From CAYNFH01 sp964396385 (GTDB lineage: Bacteria; Armatimonadota; Chthonomonadetes; Chthonomonadales; CAJBBX01), in assembly GCA_964396385.1 (NCBI GenBank), contig CAYNFH010000136.1, forward strand, positions 1 to 18,356: a stretch of 18,356 nucleotides of DNA. Direction: 5' to 3'. Positions within the stretch are counted from its first letter, which is position 1; each line of letters begins with the position of its first letter. The notes beneath the pieces were generated by a model. That model worked only from the letters and a program-made list of their open reading frames with translations. It made no database searches and was not told the DNA's origin. The position numbers were made by a program, and so were the translations under genes. This document shows positions 6,983-14,335 of this stretch, one piece after another.

Positions 6983-7588
6983 ATGAAGAGAATCCTGCAG
7001 GTCGCAGCGCCAGCCGCGCTGCTCGCACTCTCCGGCTCCGCCGTCTTGGCTCAGGGCGGCTTCGGAGGCCCACCAAACCCGGCCATGATGGCCAAGTTCC
7101 AGGCCTGGCAGAAGTGGCGCCAGAGCCATCCCAACGTGAGCAGCGTGCAGCGGACGGTGCGCGGGATCGAGATGCTGGAGAAGGACCCGAACCCGGCGCT
7201 GCACCTCAACAAAGCGCAGGGCGCAAAGGTCCTGGCGGTGCTGACGGCGTGGCGGAACAAACCAGTGATGACCGACGACCAGGCGCGCCACGTCGCGATG
7301 CAGCTTACGTCGCCGCTGAACACTCAGCAGCTCAAGAAGCTGGCTACGGCGCAGATGCCGGGACAGGGTGGGCGCGGATTTGGCGGCGGCGGATTCAGGC
7401 CGGGCGGCGGTCCCGGAGGTGGACGGCCGGGGGGACCCGGACGCGGCAACTTCCAGATGCCGGATCCCAGGGAGTACAATCCGCTGAACCCGGATTCCAA
7501 CCCTATGGCAAAGCTCAACCCGGAGATGGGGAATCGCATCAAGCAGGGCATGAACGATCTCATCGCCCACCTCAAGGCAGGCAAGTAG
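6983..7588 (+). CDS. Small secreted Gly-rich protein inside the MacAB locus (LTxxQ-like motifs)
   Basis: I do not recognise a named family for this 201-residue protein. It has a clear signal peptide (1-23, cleavage after AVLA), a helical N-terminal half with Trp/Gln-rich segments (FQAWQKWRQSH), three short motifs resembling the LTxxQ motif of Spy/CpxP periplasmic proteins (LNKAQ 75-79, MTDDQ 96-100, LNTQQ 112-116), a Gly/Arg/Pro stretch (about 127-154) and a short helical C-terminus. It lies between the permease gene (42-base gap) and the ATPase gene (12-base gap) on the same strand, so it is almost certainly co-transcribed. A periplasmic chaperone, ligand-sensing or pump-accessory role is possible but is inference only. 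The glycine tract echoes the tail of the adaptor. Confidence 0.8.
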   Translation: MKRILQVAAPAALLALSGSAVLAQGGFGGPPNPAMMAKFQAWQKWRQSHPNVSSVQRTVRGIEMLEKDPNPALHLNKAQGAKVLAVLTAWRNKPVMTDDQARHVAMQLTSPLNTQQLKKLATAQMPGQGGRGFGGGGFRPGGGPGGGRPGGPGRGNFQMPDPREYNPLNPDSNPMAKLNPEMGNRIKQGMNDLIAHLKAGK

Positions 7589-7600
7589 AACCCGGAGCCC

Positions 7601-8350
7601 ATGATGGCCGACGCCCTGATCCAAGTCACAGACCTCAGCAAGACCTACCGCATGGGCAAGATGGAGGTGCGCGCCCTCCGTCACGTCTCCCTTACCATAG
7701 AGCGAGGCGAGTTCGTGGCCATCATGGGTCCCTCCGGCTCCGGAAAGTCCACCTTCATGAACCTCATTGGATGCCTGGATAAGCCGACCACCGGATCGTA
7801 CATCCTGGACGGCATCGAGGTAGCTCGACTGAACGACAATCAGCTTGCGGACATCCGAAACCGCAAGATCGGCTTCGTCTTCCAGACTTTCAACCTGCTG
7901 GCCCGCACCACTGCATTGCGGAATGTGGAGCTGCCGCTGCTCTACGCCGGCGCCAAGAACCGCGACCAGATCGCCCGCCGCTGCCTGGAATCGGTTGGCC
8001 TGGGCTCTCGGATGGACCACAAGCCCAACGAGCTCTCCGGCGGCCAACAGCAGCGCGTAGCTATCGCCCGCGCCCTGGTCAACGACCCTCCCATCCTCTT
8101 CGGCGACGAGCCGACAGGCAACCTGGACACCCGCACCGGCGAGGAGATTATGGCCATCTTCCAGCGGTTTAACCGCGAAGGGAAGACGGTTGTGATCGTC
8201 ACCCACGAGCAGGAGATCGCGGAGCACGCCAGGCGAATCATCCGCTTCAAGGACGGCCTGCTCGTCGCGGATGAGGCCGTCCTGCACCAGGTAGACGCCA
8301 ACCAGCGCCTCGCCGAGATGGTCCCGGACGAAGAGCTGGTCACCGCGTAG
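7601..8350 (+). CDS. macB: MacB-type ABC transporter ATP-binding protein
   Basis: A 249-residue nucleotide-binding subunit of the LolD/MacB/SalX group. All ATPase motifs are present: Walker A GPSGSGKST (43-51), Q-loop Q95 in FVFQTFNLL, signature LSGGQQQRVAIARAL (145-159), Walker B ILFGDEP with catalytic E170, D-loop GNLD, and switch H202 in VTHEQ. The A-loop Tyr of KTYRMG precedes the fold. It should power the permease at 5735-6940, from which it is separated only by the small secreted protein gene. Two adjacent ATG codons (7601 and 7604) are both plausible starts, with GGAG a few bases upstream. A MacB-like C-terminal membrane part is absent, consistent with a split transporter. The gene ends 42 bases from a convergent gene, with no clear terminator between. 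Confidence 0.95.
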   Translation: MMADALIQVTDLSKTYRMGKMEVRALRHVSLTIERGEFVAIMGPSGSGKSTFMNLIGCLDKPTTGSYILDGIEVARLNDNQLADIRNRKIGFVFQTFNLLARTTALRNVELPLLYAGAKNRDQIARRCLESVGLGSRMDHKPNELSGGQQQRVAIARALVNDPPILFGDEPTGNLDTRTGEEIMAIFQRFNREGKTVVIVTHEQEIAEHARRIIRFKDGLLVADEAVLHQVDANQRLAEMVPDEELVTA

Positions 8351-8392
8351 AACTAGCCCTCCATCTCGCCCTCGGGGTTGATTGACACTCCA

Positions 8393-10447
8393 TTACGGCC
8401 AGGGAAATGCCGGGGTGGGAGTCCTCCAGAAGAGGGAGGGAAGCGTCCACAGCACAGCCATAGTGAACTCCCCCAGCACCATCCCCAGGAAGAACGGGCG
8501 CAGCCGGGCATAGAGCCTCATCCCCCCATAGCGCAGAATAAAGACCTTGCAGAGCCACGCCACGAAGCAGGCGAACCAGAACACTGTCATGGTCCAGGTG
8601 CCGCTGAGGGCGTAGGCGAGGGGATGGAGCGGAAACCAGAGCAGCCGTGCGCGCAGGCTGGCGATCGCGACCGTTACCAGCGCGCCGATGAAGAAGTTGA
8701 ACGTGGCGAACCACGGGAGCGGTGGCCGCGATCCGTTCAGCACCGTTGCCGCGTCATTGAATGCCCACACGGGGTTTCCGGTGTAGACGTAGCTGTACAT
8801 CTGCACGGCCCCTAGCCGGTACGGCAGGCTCACGTGCAGATAGCCTGAGATCCCCAGTGCGACAGCGATGGCTAAGGCAAAGACCCCTGCAAGCGATCGC
8901 CTGCGCACCCGCACCCCGTCCGCGAACTTCATGCTGTCCAGGAACCCCGTCAGCAGAAGCCCTCGCTGGTCCCGCATCCAGAGGCCGTCCAGGAACGCCA
9001 GGCCCGTCATGTTCGCGCCGCCGAGCTGCCGCACGTCTCCCATCATCCGGTAGACGTCGATGGGCCGGAACGAAGTCTCAGTCATCAGCATACCGGACTC
9101 CGAGGTGCTCCGTGCCATCACGAGGGCCACCACGAATAGCATGATGAAAAGCTCGAACAGGGCCAGCCAGTAACCCATGCCTAGTAGCCGCATCCAGCCC
9201 GCAGCCAGCAGCAGCGCGCCGAAGAGGCCCCAGAAGGCTGTGCGGTAAGAGAGAAGCTCCTGACTTTCAATTCTGGATTTTCGATTTTCGGTTGGCCCTG
9301 CCCTGAAGGTGGTTGCTTCCCGCCAGACGTGAGCGAGGTGCGGACGGGCCGTCCAGATCATATAGCCGACCAGCACGAAGTAGCAGCCGATAATCTGGTA
9401 GCCCACAAAGAGCCGGCAGCCGTAGAGCGGCATCACCTCCGGCTCATATCCCATGCTGGCCGCGATCACGTCGCCCGCTTTTCCCAGCGCGAAGAAGAAC
9501 CATAACGAAAACAGCAGGTCCGTGGGCAGCAGATAGAAGAACCCGACCGCCGCGAAGGAGACGTACATGTGCAGGAACAGCATCGCGTTCCAGGGCGGGT
9601 TCGGGAAGAGAGCGTTCAGGTCAATGTCGGTCTGAAACTCGGGTACGCTCGGGTACCACTGGTGGAGACCGTTGAAGCCAAATACCGCGGCCGGCAGGGC
9701 GAAGCCGAGCCAGGTGAGCCCGTTCCGCAAGAATGTCTCTCTTTCCGCGGGATCCGCGCTACGCACCATCTCCAGCGGTAGCTGAACCAGGGGAAAGGCG
9801 AGCTTCTCATTGTCCACCCACTGACGCCGGACAATGACGGCAAGACATAGGAACGCGAAGAAGATGAGACCCACGAACACACCCCAGGCGGCGAGGGGCA
9901 CGACCCACGCCTGCCAGGGAATATGCTCACCCGGTCGGAGCGCGTCGAAGAAGCGATTCGCGGTGATCTGTTTCGGTGGTCCGTTGGGATCCCACGGAAC
10001 GGCCCACCGGGGAATGAACGGGAAGAAGAGCCGCTGCCAGCCGTTTGCATCGGTGGCGTTGTAGTTCGGCACCACCAGGAGCGGGATGAGCTTCTCCAGC
10101 AGGCCGCGCGAGGAGACCATAGAGGCCAAGAGCATCATCACATGGACGGTGAAGAGCTCGTGGGGACGCAGCCGAAGAGCGGGCGAAAGGCGGGGAAGGA
10201 GCCTCTGCGTGGCGATGAGCAGGACCAGCATCCCGACCACAACAGGCGGAAGCTGCAAGAAGCCTATCTGGATCTTGCCGACCACCAGCTCCGCGTAGCA
10301 CACCACCACGCACGTGACGGCCACGCAGACTAGCCCGACCGCCAGCGCCCGGGGGGACATGGCGCTGGCGAGAAGAGGCGTGCTGGCCGCTGCGGGAAGT
10401 GGCGGGGAAGACGGTCTACTGTTGAGGGATGCGGGCTGTGGAGTCAT
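8393..10447 (-). CDS. Polytopic membrane protein, DUF6785/DUF6784 type
   Basis: A 684-residue protein with about 12-14 hydrophobic segments. Examples are the first at about 33-55 (ALAVGLVCVAVTCVVVCYAE), then GFLQLPPVVVGMLVLLIATQ, and a C-terminal WTMTVFWFACFVAWLCKVF. The length, the QLPP segment, VDNEKLAFPLVQLPLE, and SGMLMTETSFRPIDVYRMMGD recall the DUF6785/DUF6784 family common in Armatimonadota and Planctomycetota. That name is from memory, not a search. The function is unknown. Size and topology suggest a transporter, and its position as third gene after an isomerase-like protein and a Gfo/Idh dehydrogenase suggests a carbohydrate-derived substrate. The start ATG lies in a heptamer array shared with the upstream stop. 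A second heptamer array encodes a polar loop at about residues 386-395. An internal ATG (residue 30) is an alternative start. Confidence 0.8.
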   Translation of the reverse strand: MTPQPASLNSRPSSPPLPAAASTPLLASAMSPRALAVGLVCVAVTCVVVCYAELVVGKIQIGFLQLPPVVVGMLVLLIATQRLLPRLSPALRLRPHELFTVHVMMLLASMVSSRGLLEKLIPLLVVPNYNATDANGWQRLFFPFIPRWAVPWDPNGPPKQITANRFFDALRPGEHIPWQAWVVPLAAWGVFVGLIFFAFLCLAVIVRRQWVDNEKLAFPLVQLPLEMVRSADPAERETFLRNGLTWLGFALPAAVFGFNGLHQWYPSVPEFQTDIDLNALFPNPPWNAMLFLHMYVSFAAVGFFYLLPTDLLFSLWFFFALGKAGDVIAASMGYEPEVMPLYGCRLFVGYQIIGCYFVLVGYMIWTARPHLAHVWREATTFRAGPTENRKSRIESQELLSYRTAFWGLFGALLLAAGWMRLLGMGYWLALFELFIMLFVVALVMARSTSESGMLMTETSFRPIDVYRMMGDVRQLGGANMTGLAFLDGLWMRDQRGLLLTGFLDSMKFADGVRVRRRSLAGVFALAIAVALGISGYLHVSLPYRLGAVQMYSYVYTGNPVWAFNDAATVLNGSRPPLPWFATFNFFIGALVTVAIASLRARLLWFPLHPLAYALSGTWTMTVFWFACFVAWLCKVFILRYGGMRLYARLRPFFLGMVLGEFTMAVLWTLPSLFWRTPTPAFPWP
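9264..9291. repeat. Degenerate heptamer array in a loop of the membrane protein gene
   Basis: Four consecutive 7-base units on the + strand are CTTTCAA, TTCTGGA, TTTTCGA and TTTTCGG. The last two are near-identical, and the second recurs at other arrays here. The array is read through in frame (minus strand) as a short polar segment around ENRKSRIESQ, between two predicted membrane segments, where extra residues should be tolerated. Confidence 0.6.
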
Positions 10448-10470
10448 CCCTCATCCTTCATCCCTCATAC
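10436..10470. repeat. Heptamer array spanning the Gfo/Idh stop and membrane-protein start
   Basis: Five 7-base units in phase on the + strand: CTGTGGA, GTCATCC, then CTCATCC, TTCATCC and CTCATAC. On the coding (minus) strand the repeat reads as variants of GGATGAx. Its distal unit supplies the TGA stop of the dehydrogenase (10465-10467). Its proximal unit supplies the ATG of the next gene (10445-10447). The middle units give a purine-rich, Shine-Dalgarno-like stretch. Confidence 0.85.
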
Positions 10471-11586
10471 TTGCTCGAAGGTCGTGGTCAGGTCCTGCGT
10501 CTTTCCGGTCTCGGCGGCGCGGTACCCCGCCTCAATAATCTCGATGACATGGCGCGCGTGCTCGGCGGTGGACGGCGTGGGCGTACCCTCACGTACAAGA
10601 TCTACGAGCTGCATCACGTCCTCGAATACGTGCTCCTCGCCCTTGCCACGGTGGTTGCCAGTCACGTGCGGCAGGATGGACTGGTCGCCACCCGGGAACG
10701 TGAGCGCCTCCTCCCGGCGCGGATAGTCGAACGGCTGACCGTTCAGCTCCTTGCCTACGATGGTGCCCTTGCTCCCGAAAAAGCTGGGTGCGCCAAAGGG
10801 GGCTACGCTGCCGGCGAACGTCCCGTAGACGAACGAGAAGAGGGAGTCGCCGAAGTCCAATACCATGAGCGTGTTGTCGTGGGCATCGCACGGGTAGCTC
10901 TTGCCCTTGTACTCGCGCTCCTTGATCCCGATCCCGGACATGGCGGTAACTCGCTTCGCCGGCCCCAGGATGCCGGTGAGCGAGTGCAGGCCGTATACGG
11001 TCATGTCGTACAGTGGTCCGCCACCGGGCGTACGCCAGTACCAGGTGGGGTCGATATTGCTGAGCGGGTCCGAGCCCTGCCGAAGGCCCTCATTCTCATG
11101 GTAGCTGCCGAACGCGGCCCCCGTGACCGCCCAGGATAGCTTGCCCAGGGTGCCCTCGCGGATGATGTCACGGATGCGTCGGTTGTGCGGCCGGAGCATC
11201 TGGCCCGGGGAGGCGACCAGCTTTACGCCTCGCGACTTCGCCTCGTCTATCAAGTGCGTGGCATCCGCAGTGGTGACCGTCATGGTCTTGTTGAAGTGTA
11301 CGTGCTTTCCAGCCCGGATCGCCTTCAGCCCCTGCTCGTAGTGGATACCGATCGGGGTGCAGAGCGTGACCGCGTCGATATCTGCCTCCGCCAGCATCTG
11401 GTCGTAGTCTTCGAACGCGCGGCCCGCATTGTACTTTTCGGCCGCCGCCTGTGCGCGTCCGGGCGCCGGATCGCACACCGCCGTCATCACCACGCGGTCC
11501 TGCACATCCGGCATGACGAGGTGCTCCAGCGTTCCCCGGATGCCGATGCTTCCCGCGCCCACGATACCGATCTTAACCGGCCCCAT
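10465..11586 (-). CDS. Gfo/Idh/MocA-family NAD(P)-dependent oxidoreductase
   Basis: A 373-residue dehydrogenase-like protein, standard family length. The N-terminal Rossmann fold shows VGAGSIG (9-15) for NAD(P) binding and the LCTP segment (75-78). The C-terminal domain contains GGGPLYDMTVYGLHSLTG (188-205), with D194 and Y198 where the family has catalytic or substrate-contacting residues. The EKP motif usual after the second Rossmann half is replaced by N99-K100-T101 (FNKTM); the lysine is kept. Members oxidise or reduce sugars and inositols. The ATG at 11586 is chosen over the in-frame TTG at 11601 because GAGGAGGA sits six bases upstream and overlaps the previous stop. It follows the isomerase-like gene after 11 bases and precedes the membrane protein by 17, forming one operon. 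The substrate is unknown. Confidence 0.92.
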   Translation of the reverse strand: MGPVKIGIVGAGSIGIRGTLEHLVMPDVQDRVVMTAVCDPAPGRAQAAAEKYNAGRAFEDYDQMLAEADIDAVTLCTPIGIHYEQGLKAIRAGKHVHFNKTMTVTTADATHLIDEAKSRGVKLVASPGQMLRPHNRRIRDIIREGTLGKLSWAVTGAAFGSYHENEGLRQGSDPLSNIDPTWYWRTPGGGPLYDMTVYGLHSLTGILGPAKRVTAMSGIGIKEREYKGKSYPCDAHDNTLMVLDFGDSLFSFVYGTFAGSVAPFGAPSFFGSKGTIVGKELNGQPFDYPRREEALTFPGGDQSILPHVTGNHRGKGEEHVFEDVMQLVDLVREGTPTPSTAEHARHVIEIIEAGYRAAETGKTQDLTTTFEQV

Positions 11587-11591
11587 TCCCG

Positions 11592-11599
11592 TCCTCCTC
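11592..11599 (-). promoter_or_regulatory. Ribosome binding site deciding the Gfo/Idh start
   Basis: On the minus strand GAGGAGGA overlaps the stop codon of the isomerase-like gene and lies five bases before the ATG at 11586. It selects that ATG and suggests translational coupling of the two genes. Confidence 0.75.
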
Positions 11600-12458
11600 A
11601 AACAGTGCAGATCTGTACGGCCTGGCGTAGGGAAGTCATGGGATCACGGCGGGGGATGAACTCGTGTGCCATAAACCCTGTAAAGCCGATGTCTACCAGC
11701 GCCTGAGACACGCGGCGGTAGTTCAGCTCCTGCGTGTCATCAATCTCGTGGCGACCCGGGACGCCGCCGGTGTGGAAGTGGGCGATGGACTCCCGGTTCT
11801 TCTGGATGGTCGCCACGACGTCTCCCTCCATAATCTGCATGTGGTAGATGTCGTAGAGCAGCTTGAACCGGGGGGACTCGACCCGCTTCACCAGCTCTAC
11901 GCCCCACAACGTGTGATCGCACTGATAGTCGTGGTGGTCCACCTTGCTGTTCAGCAGCTCCATACAGACGTTGATCCCCAGGCTCTCCGCCAGCGGCATG
12001 ATCCGCTTCAGCCCGTTCGCGCAGTTCGCCAGTCCATCATCATCCGAGATTCCGCGCCGGTTGCCGGAGAAGACAATCATGTTAGGCAGGCCGGCGTCCT
12101 TCACTAACGGCAGCAGCCGCTCGGATTCCTTTACGAGTTTGTCGTGGTCTTCCGTCCTGTTCCAGCCGTCCACTATGCCGCTCGGGCCGTTCGCCATGGC
12201 GCAGGTGAGCCCGTGCTGCTTCACGACGGGCCACTCGTGCTCGCCGAGTAGCTCCACGGACTCGATGCCCATGGTCTTTGCGTGAGTGCAGAGGTCCTCC
12301 AGCGAGATGTTCGGGTAACACCACTTGCACACGGATTTATGGAATCGGCCCTTGCGCTCCGGCGGCGTGTCCTGGCCAGCGGCAGGGGTCGCCGCTGCGA
12401 TGGCCGTCCCCACCGCCGCTCCCAACACCTCACGCCTCGTCAATCCCCTGGAGCTCAT
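11598..12458 (-). CDS. Tat-exported sugar phosphate isomerase/epimerase-like (hydroxypyruvate isomerase-type) TIM barrel
   Basis: A 286-residue protein. Residues 1-29 form a twin-arginine signal (LTRREVLGAAVGTAIAAAT, R8-R9), indicating export folded. The rest is an AP-endonuclease-2/xylose isomerase-like TIM barrel most similar to hydroxypyruvate isomerases: E167 (CMELLN), D203 and H206 (LLYDIYHMQ), H229 in AHFHTGGVPGRHE, and E266 (AHEFIP) fit the metal/acid-base positions of that family. H229 stands where E. coli Hyi has Gln. The ATG at 12458 is chosen over an upstream GTG because GAGGAGGTG is correctly spaced. It is the first gene of an operon with a Gfo/Idh dehydrogenase and a large membrane protein, suggesting sugar or sugar-acid catabolism partly outside the cytoplasm. 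The true substrate cannot be told from sequence. Confidence 0.88.
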   Translation of the reverse strand: MSSRGLTRREVLGAAVGTAIAAATPAAGQDTPPERKGRFHKSVCKWCYPNISLEDLCTHAKTMGIESVELLGEHEWPVVKQHGLTCAMANGPSGIVDGWNRTEDHDKLVKESERLLPLVKDAGLPNMIVFSGNRRGISDDDGLANCANGLKRIMPLAESLGINVCMELLNSKVDHHDYQCDHTLWGVELVKRVESPRFKLLYDIYHMQIMEGDVVATIQKNRESIAHFHTGGVPGRHEIDDTQELNYRRVSQALVDIGFTGFMAHEFIPRRDPMTSLRQAVQICTV

Positions 12459-12464
12459 TTCCAA

Positions 12465-12473
12465 CACCTCCTC
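12465..12473 (-). promoter_or_regulatory. Ribosome binding site deciding the isomerase-like start
   Basis: Minus-strand GAGGAGGTG, six bases before the ATG at 12458, is one of the strongest Shine-Dalgarno matches here. The longer GTG start at 12467 would fall inside it. Confidence 0.7.
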
Positions 12474-12493
12474 AGTACTCGCTTATCCGAACT

Positions 12494-12528
12494 TCTGGAT
12501 TCATCCCTCATCCTTCATCCTTCAGGGT
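12494..12528. repeat. Heptamer array in the leader of the isomerase operon
   Basis: Five 7-base units in phase on the + strand: TTCTGGA, TTCATCC, then CTCATCC, TTCATCC and TTCAGGG. It lies in the 86-base gap between the SRAP stop and the isomerase-like start, so it falls in the 5' leader or promoter region of the minus-strand operon. The three inner units are the same as those at 10443-10463, allowing one base difference. Confidence 0.85.
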
Positions 12529-12544
12529 TGCTCTTCCTGCCCAA

Positions 12545-13231
12545 CTAAAGCGAATCCAGGGGAAGTTGGGCGGCCTTTGAGCGGCTCGCGCCGCGCACCG
12601 GACCAAGCACGCCGGGAGGCACGTCGGACGCGGTCATCCGCTCCGGTGGATACGGCTGCAGCAGTGAGAGGAGCGGCTCGGAAGCATCCTCCGGCGCGGC
12701 CATCCATGCCTCCTCGTACTCCGGCAGCAGGATCACCGGCATCCGGTCATGCACCTTCCGCACCAGGTCGTTGGCTTCCGTCGTGATGATGGTGCAGGTG
12801 CGCAGCCAGTCGCCGCCGTCCGGCGGCTTCCACAGCTCCCACAGCCCGGCAAAGGCGAACGGCTCGTGGCTCCTGAGCGTGTACTGGACCGGCGTTTTCC
12901 GGCCGTCCGGTTCTGTACGCCACTCGTAGAAGCCATCCGAAGGTATGAGGCATCGCCGCCGCTTGAACGCGGCGCGAAATGCCGGCTTCTCGTCCAGGGT
13001 CTCTGCCCGAGCGTTGAACATGCGGCTCCCGACTTTGATTTCCTTGGCCCAGCTCGGCACCAGCCCCCATCGGGCCACGGAAAGACTGGTTGGAGCCTCG
13101 TTCAGGATGAGTGGGATCTGCTGCGTTGGCGCAATGTTCTCCCCGGGCGCGTTCTGAGTCTCCGTCGAGTCCAGCTTAAACCGGTCCATCAACTGCGCCG
13201 GCGGCGTATTGAGGTAGTATCGTCCACACAT
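12545..13231 (-). CDS. SOS response-associated peptidase (SRAP; YedK/HMCES-type)
   Basis: A 228-residue SRAP protein, the usual length. These proteins shield abasic sites in single-stranded DNA by forming a thiazolidine crosslink through the N-terminal cysteine. All key residues are present: C2 directly after Met (MCGRYYL), N73 with R75 and E77 (FNARAET), E103 (SDGFYEW), and H161 (VHDRMPVIL). The start must be at 13231, because Cys must be residue 2 to become N-terminal. The reading frame stays open far upstream, but that part lies antisense to the aldo/keto reductase gene and has no family similarity. It is divergent from that gene with 99 bases between. I found no convincing LexA box in the gap, so SOS control is not shown. 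Confidence 0.95.
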   Translation of the reverse strand: MCGRYYLNTPPAQLMDRFKLDSTETQNAPGENIAPTQQIPLILNEAPTSLSVARWGLVPSWAKEIKVGSRMFNARAETLDEKPAFRAAFKRRRCLIPSDGFYEWRTEPDGRKTPVQYTLRSHEPFAFAGLWELWKPPDGGDWLRTCTIITTEANDLVRKVHDRMPVILLPEYEEAWMAAPEDASEPLLSLLQPYPPERMTASDVPPGVLGPVRGASRSKAAQLPLDSL

Positions 13232-13330
13232 GGTAGTCTGTTGGTCGTGGCGCGCCTTCTTGCCACGGATTCGTACTGCACAGATGTCTCGCGGCAGTAG
13301 TTTAGCATACCGAAGAGAAGGAGCATTTCT

Positions 13331-14332
13331 ATGGACTACCGTTCTCTTGGCCGGACAGGCGTACAGGTCAGCCCGCTCTGTTTGGGGTGCATGAACTTTG
13401 GATGGGGCACGCCGGAGGAGGAGTCCGTTCGTATCATCCATGCCGCCATGGACCGGGGCATCAACTTCCTGGACACCGCCAACGTCTACGGCGACACGAA
13501 GGGCGCGAGCGAGGAGATCGTGGGCAAGGCGCTGACGACCGACGGCCGCAGGGACAGCGTGGTGCTGGCAACCAAGGTCCACGGCAAGATGTCCGACGAC
13601 CCGAACGGCTGGGGCAATCATCGCTACCACATCCGGCAGCAATGTGAATGTTCGCTCCACCGGCTCCGCACGGACCGCATCGACCTGTACCAGATCCACC
13701 GTCCCCAGGCGAGCGTCCCCATCGACGAGACGCTCCGCGCGTTGGACGACCTCATTCGTGCTGGCAAGGTCCTCTATATCGGCACCAGTACCTTCGGCGC
13801 CTGGCAGCTCGTGGAGTCCTTGTGGATCTCCAAGGAGCTTGGGCTCAACCGCTTCGTCTCCGAGCAGCCCCCGTACAACGTGCTGGACCGGCGCATCGAG
13901 CGGGAGCTCCTCCCCATGTGCCGCACCTACGGCCTCGGGGTGATCCCCTGGTCGCCCATCGCGGGAGGGCTGCTCACGGGCAAGTATCGCCGCGGCGAGC
14001 CCGCTCCCGCTGGCTCCCGCTACGAGAAGGGCGCCCCCTCCACTCGCGCCACCGAGCGCGCCTTCGATGTCATCGACGGCTTCGTGCACCTGGCCGAAGA
14101 AAAGGACTGCGCTCCCACCGCCCTGGCGCTTGCCTGGAATATGGCGCAGCCCGGGATTACCTGCCCCATCATCGGGCCGAGCTCCTTCGAGCAGTTCGAG
14201 GACAATCTGAAGGCGCTCGACGTGCAAGTCACGGACGAGGATCGCAAGCGCATCGACAGCCTGATCCCGCCGGGCGACCACGTTTCCGCCTACTACGACG
14301 CCGACTTTGGCCCGAACGCGCGCTGGACCTGA
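13331..14332 (+). CDS. Aldo/keto reductase
   Basis: A 333-residue NADPH-dependent oxidoreductase of the AKR superfamily (YghZ/Tas/AKR11-like group by appearance). The catalytic tetrad is visible as D48 and Y53 (INFLDTANVYG), K82 (LATKVHG) and H123 (LYQIHRP). The N-terminus MDYRSLGRTGVQVSPLCLG and the C-terminal cofactor-binding stretch ITCPIIGPSSFEQFEDNL are typical. Such enzymes reduce aldehydes and ketones or handle sugars; the substrate is not predictable. AGAAGGAGC precedes the ATG by about seven bases. It is alone on this strand, divergent from the SRAP gene and separated from the sigma factor gene by a promoter-like element, so it is probably monocistronic. No terminator is evident after it. 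Confidence 0.94.
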   Translation: MDYRSLGRTGVQVSPLCLGCMNFGWGTPEEESVRIIHAAMDRGINFLDTANVYGDTKGASEEIVGKALTTDGRRDSVVLATKVHGKMSDDPNGWGNHRYHIRQQCECSLHRLRTDRIDLYQIHRPQASVPIDETLRALDDLIRAGKVLYIGTSTFGAWQLVESLWISKELGLNRFVSEQPPYNVLDRRIERELLPMCRTYGLGVIPWSPIAGGLLTGKYRRGEPAPAGSRYEKGAPSTRATERAFDVIDGFVHLAEEKDCAPTALALAWNMAQPGITCPIIGPSSFEQFEDNLKALDVQVTDEDRKRIDSLIPPGDHVSAYYDADFGPNARWT

Positions 14333-14335
14333 TTC

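Noticed and set aside
6968..8287. 439-residue minus-strand open frame opposite the secreted protein and ATPase genes
   Set aside because: It spans two well-supported + strand genes and has no recognisable domain.
8351..8392. Bidirectional terminator between the convergent ATPase and membrane-protein genes
   Set aside because: The 42-base gap shows no stable stem followed by a T-run on either strand.
10436..12528. CRISPR-like direct repeats at 10436 and 12494
   Set aside because: Units are 7 bp, directly adjacent, with no spacers and no cas genes nearby.
13232..13330. LexA/SOS box between the SRAP and aldo/keto reductase genes
   Set aside because: I looked for CTGT-N8-ACAG and GAAC-N4-GTTC type palindromes on both strands and found no convincing match.
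13232..14281. Long minus-strand open frame continuing upstream from the SRAP gene, giving a 578-residue fusion
   Set aside because: It is antisense to the aldo/keto reductase, has no family pattern, and the SRAP catalytic Cys must be residue 2, so translation starts at 13231.
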